Assembly (NCBI GenBank): GCA_964489525.1
Contig: CAZAYY010000009.1
Span: 93,414 to 157,413 of the forward strand
From: CAZAYY01 sp964489525
GTDB lineage: Bacteria > Chloroflexota > Anaerolineae > Anaerolineales > JABWBV01
Length of the DNA: 64,000 nucleotides
Direction of reading: 5' to 3'
The position numbers and the translations under genes are program-made. Of the stretch, positions 58,846-64,000 are shown piece by piece. Position 1 is the stretch's first letter. Each line of letters starts with the position of its first letter. Under the pieces are notes generated by a model that made no database searches, had not been told where the DNA came from, and saw nothing but the letters and a program-made list of their open reading frames with translations.

Positions 58846-59637
58846 TCATAAAGTCTCTGGTAAATATCCCAGGTGTTTCGAGATATCTAGGGCAACCTCC
58901 CGGACCTTTTCTCCCATCATAGGAATATTTTCTGCAGGCAAACGCTGAATAGGGGCCGATACACTGATCGCGGCGATGGGTTTGCCCCGAAAATCAAGAA
59001 TGGGCGCTGCCACGCAGCGCCCACCCAATTCATTTTCCTGGTCATCAATTGCGTACCCGCGTTGGTGACATAAGTGGATATTTGCGACCAGGTTGTTTGT
59101 GTCTATCAGGGTGTATGGGGTTTTAGGGGAGAGTTTTACTTCGCTGAGGATATTCCGGACTTCGCGTTCGCTCAGGCACGACAGGATTGATTTTCCCAGT
59201 GCGGTGCTGTAAATCGGTTCGCGCTTGCCAATTTCTGAACGCATTCCCAGCATGTTGGTTCCAGCCATTCGTTCAATATACACCACCCAGGTTTCGTCCC
59301 AGATGGCTAAATTGACGCTTTCATTACACCATGTCAGCAGGTTGTGTAAAAAAGGCGTCGCCAATGCCCGTAGGTCAATTTGGTTGAGCCGTATGCTGCC
59401 GTATTCAACCAGCTTTATTCCCAGGGTGTACTTTCGATTGTCTGGATTTTGTTCAAGCAGGTGGTTAACTTCCAGGGTATGAACCAGCCCGGCAACCGTG
59501 CTTTTTGGCAACCCAATTTCGCGGGCAATTTCAGAAATCCCCATCTCAAAATGGCGAGTGTTAAAGAGATTCAAGATGTCAATTGCTCTTTGAACAGATG
59601 CAATTGAGCGTAGTTTGCTGTGGTTATCCTGGTTCAT
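58846..59637 (-). CDS. IclR-family transcriptional regulator
   Basis: 263 residues. N-terminal winged helix (SVQRAIDILNLFN, GISEIAREIGLPKSTVAGLVHTLE in parts) and C-terminal effector domain (YSTALGKSILSCLSE, GYAIDDQENELGGRCVAAPI, AISVSAPIQRL). IclR proteins sense small carbon compounds. It lies 129 bases upstream of the liv-type operon on the same strand and probably controls it and itself. Confidence 0.9.
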   Translation of the reverse strand: MNQDNHSKLRSIASVQRAIDILNLFNTRHFEMGISEIAREIGLPKSTVAGLVHTLEVNHLLEQNPDNRKYTLGIKLVEYGSIRLNQIDLRALATPFLHNLLTWCNESVNLAIWDETWVVYIERMAGTNMLGMRSEIGKREPIYSTALGKSILSCLSEREVRNILSEVKLSPKTPYTLIDTNNLVANIHLCHQRGYAIDDQENELGGRCVAAPILDFRGKPIAAISVSAPIQRLPAENIPMMGEKVREVALDISKHLGYLPETL

Positions 59638-59711
59638 GGCATTTTAGAGGCGCTGCTCCAAGAAAAACGTTCGGTATTATCGCACAGTGGTCGTATTCAC
59701 CGCACAACATA

Positions 59712-59740
59712 AGTGTACGTGATACTCAGGTGTCTGTCAA
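59712..59740 (-). promoter_or_regulatory. Promoter of the IclR gene
   Basis: On the minus strand TTGACA (59740-59735), 17-base spacer, TACACT (59717-59712). Transcription would begin near 59705, 68 bases before the ATG. Confidence 0.75.
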
Positions 59741-59762
59741 GAGGAATGAAGACTTTCAGAGG

Positions 59763-59847
59763 AGTTTCTTGAGGTTGGAAGCTGCTGTGAAAACCCAGGT
59801 CCCCACCACCTAAATCCCCCGCCCCGAGTCGGGGCGGGAGACTTTAA
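59763..59847. repeat. Long copy of C/G-rich intergenic repeat, left of the fni-acpP-suc block
   Basis: AGTTTCTTGAGGTTGGAAGCTGCTGTGAAAA... continues with CCCCACCACCTAAATCCCCC, GCCCCGAGTCGGGGC and GGGAGACTTTA (parts quoted). It aligns over some 85 bases with 63773-63860, same orientation. Confidence 0.8.
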
Positions 59848-59916
59848 GATAATACTGCGGTGCAAGTAGGCCGGCGGGGCCGTCCGCTCGGACCCCAAAC
59901 CCCGGTTTTAAGATAA

Positions 59917-59935
59917 GCCTGTTCGGTGAACAGGC
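59917..59935. terminator. 8-bp hairpin at the 3' side of fni
   Basis: GCCTGTTC (59917-59924) and GAACAGGC (59928-59935), loop GGT. On the minus strand it is followed by TTATCTTAAAA, a weak T-rich tract, 45 bases after the fni stop. Confidence 0.5.
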
Positions 59936-59980
59936 GGTTTGGGAATATTGAATTGTGATGACCGAAAAGGTAGAAGGGGT

Positions 59981-61012
59981 TTATCCTATTTTTTGCAGGT
60001 GCGTGTTTTGCAGGGTTGTAATGCTCCCCGCCCCGGCCATGAACATACACACTTGAATTTCCCGGCGTACTTCCTGGATGGTTTGGATGGTGCGTTCGGT
60101 CGAAATCACGGCAGCTTTGAGGAAAGGCCCGGCCATTCCGCCCAGGGTCGCCCCCAGGGCGATGGTTTTGGCAATGTCAGTGCCGGTGCGCAACCCGCCG
60201 GAGGCAAACACGGGCAGGTTGGGTGCAGCACTGCGCACATTGAGCACGGACTCTGCAGTCGGGATGCCCCAATCCAAAAAGGCAGCTGCCAGGCGGGCCT
60301 GGCTTTCGGTTTTGGCCCGGTGCATTTCGACCTGCGACCACGAAGTGCCGCCTGCGCCGGCCACGTCCACTGCGGCAACCCCGGCTTCTGCCAGCAGCCG
60401 CACATCGGCTTCGGAAAACCCCCAGCCCACTTCCTTGGCAATGACCGGTACGGGTAGTTTATTGACAACTTGAGCTACTTTGTCGGCGAGCCCTTTGAAC
60501 CGGGTGTCGCCCTCGGGCTGAACGGCTTCTTGAAGTGCGTTAAAGTGGAGGATGAGCGCATCGGCTTCGAGCATATCCACAGCCCGTTGGCATTGTTCCA
60601 GGCCATATCCATAGTTTAACTGCACTGCACCGAGGTTGGCAAACAGCAAGGCATTGGGCGCATGTTGGCGAACCTGGAAGGTGGGGGCCAGTTCGGGGTG
60701 TTCGATGGCGGCTCGTTGGGAGCCTACACCAATGGCAATCCCGCAGGCTTCAGCTGCCTCTGCCAACACCCGGTTGATGTGCCGGGCTTCATCCGTTCCG
60801 CCCGTCATGGAAGAAATCAGCAGCGGGGTTTGCAGGGTTTTGCGAAACAAACGCTGGCTTAAATCTACCTCGTCCAGGTCCAATTCGGGCAGCGCCCGGT
60901 GGACAAAGCGATATTTTTCCAGCCCGGTCGTCAGTCCGGAACGAACATCTTCTTCTAAATTAATCCGGATGTGATCGGATTTTCGCGTGCTCAGGGGCGT
61001 AACTTTTGACAT
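59981..61012 (-). CDS. fni: Type 2 isopentenyl-diphosphate delta-isomerase (FMN-dependent)
   Basis: 343 residues. RKSDHIRINLEEDV at the N-terminus, LLISSMTGGTDEARHIN, GVGSQRAAIEHPE, FANLGAVQLNYG, HFNALQEAVQPEG, KEVGWGFSEADVRLL, DVAGAGGTSW and FASGGLRTGTDIAK are the fni/idi2 blocks with FMN-phosphate and substrate residues. It interconverts IPP and DMAPP using reduced FMN. Works after the mevalonate decarboxylase at 2173. AAAGGAAC precedes the ATG. Confidence 0.95.
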   Translation of the reverse strand: MSKVTPLSTRKSDHIRINLEEDVRSGLTTGLEKYRFVHRALPELDLDEVDLSQRLFRKTLQTPLLISSMTGGTDEARHINRVLAEAAEACGIAIGVGSQRAAIEHPELAPTFQVRQHAPNALLFANLGAVQLNYGYGLEQCQRAVDMLEADALILHFNALQEAVQPEGDTRFKGLADKVAQVVNKLPVPVIAKEVGWGFSEADVRLLAEAGVAAVDVAGAGGTSWSQVEMHRAKTESQARLAAAFLDWGIPTAESVLNVRSAAPNLPVFASGGLRTGTDIAKTIALGATLGGMAGPFLKAAVISTERTIQTIQEVRREIQVCMFMAGAGSITTLQNTHLQKIG

Positions 61013-61055
61013 GGTCCAGTGTTCCTTTTAGTTGAATGATATTACCAGCCTGGGT

Positions 61056-61110
61056 TGTCGGTGTCAACGCTTGACAGTTTGGAAAAGCAGTATACAATCT
61101 GTCGGTGTCA
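61056..61110 (+). promoter_or_regulatory. acpP promoter with overlapping palindrome and flanking direct repeats
   Basis: TTGACA (61071-61076), 16 bases, TACAAT (61093-61098). The -35 is the right arm of the palindrome TGTCAA-CGC-TTGACA (61062-61076). TGTCGGTGTCA occurs at 61056-61066 and again at 61100-61110, 44 bases apart, on either side of the promoter. Operator-like. Confidence 0.7.
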
Positions 61111-61150
61111 GCCGTAAAAATTCAGGTAACCTTATTAGGAGGAACACGTT

Positions 61151-61384
61151 ATGTCGAGTACATATGAAGAAGTCAAGGAAATCATCATCGATTTGTTAGG
61201 TGCTGATGAGGCCAAGGTCACCATGGAAGCCCGCTTCCGCGAAGACCTGGATGCCGATTCGTTAGACCTGGTGGAACTCATCATGGCTTTCGAAGACAAG
61301 TTCAACGCTGAAATTTCCGATGAAGATGCCCAGTCCATCACCACGGTTGGACAGGCTGTGACCTATATTGACGCTCGCCGTTAA
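61151..61384 (+). CDS. acpP: Acyl carrier protein
   Basis: 77 residues, acidic. DADSLDLVELIM contains the phosphopantetheine serine (S37). Carries acyl chains in fatty acid synthesis; FabL at 14824 would act on its enoyl form. TTAGGAGG lies before the ATG. Single gene with its own promoter and terminator. Confidence 0.96.
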   Translation: MSSTYEEVKEIIIDLLGADEAKVTMEARFREDLDADSLDLVELIMAFEDKFNAEISDEDAQSITTVGQAVTYIDARR

Positions 61385-61455
61385 TTCGGCTGCCGGTCTA
61401 CATTCCCAAGCCTGCCAGGGGAATACCCATTTCCCTGGTTGAACTCGAAATCCAG

Positions 61456-61477
61456 GCGGGCTTTCAAGCCCGCTTTT
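61456..61477 (+). terminator. Terminator of acpP
   Basis: GCGGGCTT/AAGCCCGC hairpin (61456-61473) followed by TTTTGGTTT. Confidence 0.75.
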
Positions 61478-61492
61478 GGTTTAAGGCAGTCT

Positions 61493-61536
61493 CTGCCCCG
61501 CCCCAGGCCCGGGGCTGGGGGTGGGTGGGGTTGAGG
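61493..61536. repeat. C/G-rich intergenic repeat, degenerate copy
   Basis: CTGCCCCGCCCCAGG, then CCCGGGGCTGGGGGTGGGTGG (parts). Same family as the others; lies between acpP and sucD. Confidence 0.45.
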
Positions 61537-61542
61537 ATTTAA

Positions 61543-61575
61543 AAAACACACCCCATGTGAAATGGGGTGTGTTTT
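61543..61575 (-). terminator. Terminator of sucC-sucD
   Basis: Perfect 14-bp stem 61543-61556 / 61562-61575 (ACACACCCCAT core), loop GTGAA; on the minus strand a TTTTTT run follows. Confidence 0.9.
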
Positions 61576-61603
61576 AAAGTTCACGGAAAGAACGCTTGGA
61601 CGT

Positions 61604-62467
61604 TTAGCCTGCCAACAAAGAGGGGATTTCTTCGGGGTGTTTCGCCACGCGCACGTTGGCGGCTTCGAGGGCTTTGATTTTGTCGGAAGCCAGCCCGGCG
61701 CCGCCTTCCACAATTGCGCCGGCGTGGCCCATGCGCCGCCCTGGAGGGGCACTTTGCCCGGCAATAAAAGCAACCACGGGCTTGGTCATGTGGCGAGAGA
61801 TGTATTCAGCGGCTTGCTCTTCTGCGTTGCCGCCAATTTCGCCAATCATCACGACTTTGTCGGTATCGGCGTCTTCTTCAAACATGCGCAGGCAGTCAAT
61901 AAAATTGGTGCCGTTCACCGGGTCGCCGCCAATGCCCACGCACGTGCTGGCGCCCATGCCCACCATCTTCATGGCGTAAGTCACTTCGTAGGTCAGCGTT
62001 CCCGAGCGGGAAACCACACCCACGTTGCCGGGGATGGCAATATCGCCAGGGATGATGCCCACCTTGGCCTCGCCGGGGGTGATGATGCCCGGGCAGTTCG
62101 GGCCAACCAGGCGCACATTTTTCTGGTCCAGGTAGTTGCGCACCTTCATCATATCGGCAATCGGAATCCACTCCGTCAGGCAGATAATCAGCGGAATGCC
62201 CGCATCTGCGGCTTCGTACATTGAGTCCACAGCAAATTTTGCGGGAACGAAAATCACGCTGGCGTTTGCGCCGGTGGTTTCCACAGCATTTTTCACGGAG
62301 TCGAAAACAGGAACTTTGTCCAGAACCCACTGGCCGCCTTTGCCGGGGGTGGTTCCGGCAACCACGTTGGTGCCGAATTCCATCATCAACTGGGTGTGGA
62401 ACATGCCTTGCTTGCCGGTAATGCCCTGGACAAGCAGGCGGGTGTTTTTATCAACTAAGATACTCAT
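61604..62467 (-). CDS. sucD: Succinate-CoA ligase alpha subunit
   Basis: 287 residues. CoA-binding N-terminus (RLLVQGITGKQGMFHTQ), VGPNCPGIITPGE, IGEIGGNAEE and the phosphohistidine motif GRRMGHAGAIVEGG. It makes succinate and ATP or GTP from succinyl-CoA in the TCA cycle. It begins 3 bases after sucC. Confidence 0.97.
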   Translation of the reverse strand: MSILVDKNTRLLVQGITGKQGMFHTQLMMEFGTNVVAGTTPGKGGQWVLDKVPVFDSVKNAVETTGANASVIFVPAKFAVDSMYEAADAGIPLIICLTEWIPIADMMKVRNYLDQKNVRLVGPNCPGIITPGEAKVGIIPGDIAIPGNVGVVSRSGTLTYEVTYAMKMVGMGASTCVGIGGDPVNGTNFIDCLRMFEEDADTDKVVMIGEIGGNAEEQAAEYISRHMTKPVVAFIAGQSAPPGRRMGHAGAIVEGGAGLASDKIKALEAANVRVAKHPEEIPSLLAG

Positions 62468-62470
62468 GGC

Positions 62471-63616
62471 TCAGGCTCCTTTGGCAGCCGCAACGGCTTT
62501 TTCTGCGGCTTCGGTGAGGGTGTCGGCAGTTTGCATGGTGGGGATATGGGCGGCAGCCAGCAGCTCGCGCCCTTCTTTGGCTTTGGTTCCGCCCAGGCGA
62601 ACCACCATGGGCACTTTTACTTCTACGTGCTGCATCGCAGACAGGATGCCGCGCGCCACATCGTCACAGCGGGTGATGCCGCCAAAGATGTTCACCATCA
62701 CGGCTTTGACATTTGGGTCAGACAGCAGCAGCCGGAAAGCGGTTTCGACGCGTTGGGCGTTGGCCCCGCCGCCAATATCCAGGAAGTTGGCGGCTTCACC
62801 GCCGTACATTTTGATGATGTCCAGGGTGGTCATGGCCAGCCCGGCGCCGTTTACCATGCAGCCTATGCTGCCGTCCAGCTTGATGTACGAGAGGTCGTGC
62901 TCCCGGGCCAGGGTTTCTTTTTCGTCTTCGGCATCCAGGTCGCGCAGCACTTCCAGTTCGGGGTGGCGGTACAGGCCGTTGTCGTCAATGGACATTTTGC
63001 CATCCAGCCCCAACAGCCGGTTGTCGCCGGTAATCACCAGCGGGTTGATTTCGGCCAGGGTGGCGTCGTTTTTCTGGAAAGCCTGCCACAATCCCTGGGC
63101 AATTTGCACAAAAGCGTTCCAGTGTTCGCGGGGCAGGTCAATGCCCAGGGCCATATCGCGAGCCTGGTATTCATGCAGCCCCAGGAGCGGGTCAATGTGG
63201 GTCTTCACAATTTTTTCAGGGGTGGTGCGGGCAACTTCTTCGATGTCCATCCCGCCTGCGCCGGAGGCCATCATCAGCGGCTTTCGGGCTGCCCGGTCGT
63301 TGGTAATGCCCAGGTAAATTTCGGTTTTAATATCTGAAATGGGGTCCACCAGCACTTTGCGCACAGGCAGGTTTTTGATTTTCATCCCCAGGATTTGCGA
63401 GGCCAGCGTTTCGGCTTCTTCGGGAGAGTGAGCCAGCTTGATGCCGCCCGCTTTACCGCGCCCGCCCGCCAGCACTTGCGATTTGATCACCGCTTTGCCG
63501 CCGAGCTCTTCGCAAATTTCGCGAGCTTCCGCAGGGGTTTCGGCAACTCTGCCCATGGGGACCGGGATGCCATGTTGTGAAAATATTTTTTTGGATTGGT
63601 ATTCGTGAAGGTTCAT
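62471..63616 (-). CDS. sucC: Succinate-CoA ligase beta subunit
   Basis: 381 residues. ATP-grasp fold: MNLHEYQSKKIFSQHGIPVP, VIKSQVLAGGRGKAGG, INPLVITGDNRLLGLDGKM and GSIGCMVNGAGLAMTTLDIIK (short parts). The start at 63616 is the family N-terminus and has GGAG upstream; the longer frame has none. Forms the enzyme with SucD. Confidence 0.96.
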   Translation of the reverse strand: MNLHEYQSKKIFSQHGIPVPMGRVAETPAEAREICEELGGKAVIKSQVLAGGRGKAGGIKLAHSPEEAETLASQILGMKIKNLPVRKVLVDPISDIKTEIYLGITNDRAARKPLMMASGAGGMDIEEVARTTPEKIVKTHIDPLLGLHEYQARDMALGIDLPREHWNAFVQIAQGLWQAFQKNDATLAEINPLVITGDNRLLGLDGKMSIDDNGLYRHPELEVLRDLDAEDEKETLAREHDLSYIKLDGSIGCMVNGAGLAMTTLDIIKMYGGEAANFLDIGGGANAQRVETAFRLLLSDPNVKAVMVNIFGGITRCDDVARGILSAMQHVEVKVPMVVRLGGTKAKEGRELLAAAHIPTMQTADTLTEAAEKAVAAAKGA

Positions 63617-63722
63617 AAATTTCTCCGTGTTTCTGCTGCACCGCTTCACGGCGCAATAAGATGTGGAGTCAGCGGTCTGGGAAATCCTCCTGAAGGGTTT
63701 ACCAGGGCAATTCCAAACGGAA

Positions 63723-63728
63723 ATTATA
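63723..63728 (-). promoter_or_regulatory. -10 box TATAAT of sucC-sucD
   Basis: TATAAT on the minus strand (63728-63723), about 107 bases before the ATG. TTGGCA upstream is 23 bases away, too far for a standard -35. Confidence 0.45.
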
Positions 63729-63772
63729 CCATCCTGGCATAAGGTTTTGGTTGCCAACAGGCCGCTGCAAAA

Positions 63773-63860
63773 AGTTTCTTGAAGTCAGAAATTGCTGTGA
63801 AAGTCCAGATCCCCACCCCCTAAATCCCCCGCCCCACGCTTGGGGCGGGGGACTTATAAA
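63773..63860. repeat. Long copy of C/G-rich intergenic repeat, right of the fni-acpP-suc block
   Basis: AGTTTCTTGAAGTCAGAAAT..., CCCCACCCCCTAAATCCCCC, GCCCCACGCTTGGGGC and GGGGGACTTATAA (parts). Direct-orientation partner of 59763-59847. Confidence 0.8.
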
Positions 63861-63864
63861 CGAT

Positions 63865-63911
63865 TTTGGAGCTGGCGCAGGCTGGCTTTCGCTGCCTGCG
63901 CCAGCTCCAAA
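63865..63911. other. 18-bp perfect stem-loop near the right edge
   Basis: TTTGGAGCTGGCGCAGGC (63865-63882) pairs with 63894-63911, 11-base loop. It follows the repeat directly. No gene is seen from 63617 to the window end apart from the promoter and these elements. Confidence 0.7.
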
Positions 63912-64000
63912 CCCCGAACAGGGGGGATGGGTGCGTATCCCTTTTTATGGCTTTCTCAAAGTTCCTTGACAAATAAATAAAAAGACCCTTCTCGGTAAAA

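Noticed and set aside
59763..63860. Flanking repeats as ends of an insertion sequence or composite transposon
   Set aside because: No transposase lies between them and the enclosed genes are housekeeping genes in different orientations.
1..64000. tRNA or rRNA genes
   Set aside because: I looked for T-loop motifs of GGTTCGA type between genes and for rRNA-like stretches; those found lie inside clear coding regions without cloverleaf arms.

Overview
The window reads as chromosomal DNA of an Anaerolineae-like member of the Chloroflexota, probably a metagenome assembly because it carries a 10-N scaffold gap at 45690-45699. I infer the lineage from gene content, not from a marker gene: isoprenoid genes of the mevalonate type (mvaD, type 2 IPP isomerase, a short-chain prenyl synthase), FabL-type enoyl-ACP reductase, R2-like ligand-binding oxidase, many zinc-ribbon/membrane proteins, Pro/Thr-rich LysM protein, and a two-component-controlled Pst cluster. 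No rRNA, tRNA, CRISPR array, insertion sequence or prophage was found. TCA-cycle genes (mdh, gltA, sucC, sucD), heme-related genes (hemW, a DUF4405 heme-type membrane protein) and a thioredoxin reductase point to a respiring heterotroph.

Layout. 1-8.3 kb: a glycosyltransferase cut by the window edge, exoD, mvaD, an RseP-like protease, and a minus-strand MoxR-DUF58-DUF4129 operon. 8.4-14.8 kb: a DHH-CBS-nucleotidyltransferase fusion with a leaderless-type promoter, a HEAT-repeat protein, an AEC transporter coupled to a membrane metallopeptidase, acylphosphatase. 14.8-18.7 kb (minus): fabL with a zinc-ribbon membrane protein, then an operon of a four-helix membrane protein, R2lox and YgfZ. 18.9-27.1 kb: PucR-type regulator, a three-gene ABC-2 exporter, an RsmF-like rRNA methyltransferase overlapping a zinc-ribbon protein. 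27.1-31.1 kb: a possible structured RNA, trxB, mdh-gltA, with strong terminators.

31.2-44.9 kb is a phosphate-response region: a PhoP/PhoR-like pair, an unrelated LysW-like acidic protein, a TolB-like lipoprotein and an MFS transporter, then a second orphan response regulator preceded by Pho-box-like direct repeats, a tandemly duplicated PstS preceded by a textbook 11-bp-periodic repeat array, pstC-pstA-pstB, an ArsC arsenate reductase and phoU. 45.1-49.7 kb (minus) is a LysM/zinc-ribbon protein followed by VWA, PP2C and Ser/Thr kinase genes, i.e. a TerY-P (YegL-YegK-YegI-like) signalling triad.

49.8-64 kb: hemW (leaderless-type promoter), prenyl synthase, a DUF4405 plus secreted DUF2202 pair, a livK-livG-livF-livH-livM branched-chain amino acid-type ABC operon with an upstream IclR regulator, type 2 IPP isomerase, acpP with a palindrome at its -35, and sucC-sucD. 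Intergenic spaces hold several copies of a C/G-rich palindromic repeat and two copies of a second palindrome whose arms covary. Starts were moved inward from the longest reading frame wherever a Shine-Dalgarno site, a neighbour's stop codon or family N-termini argued for it.
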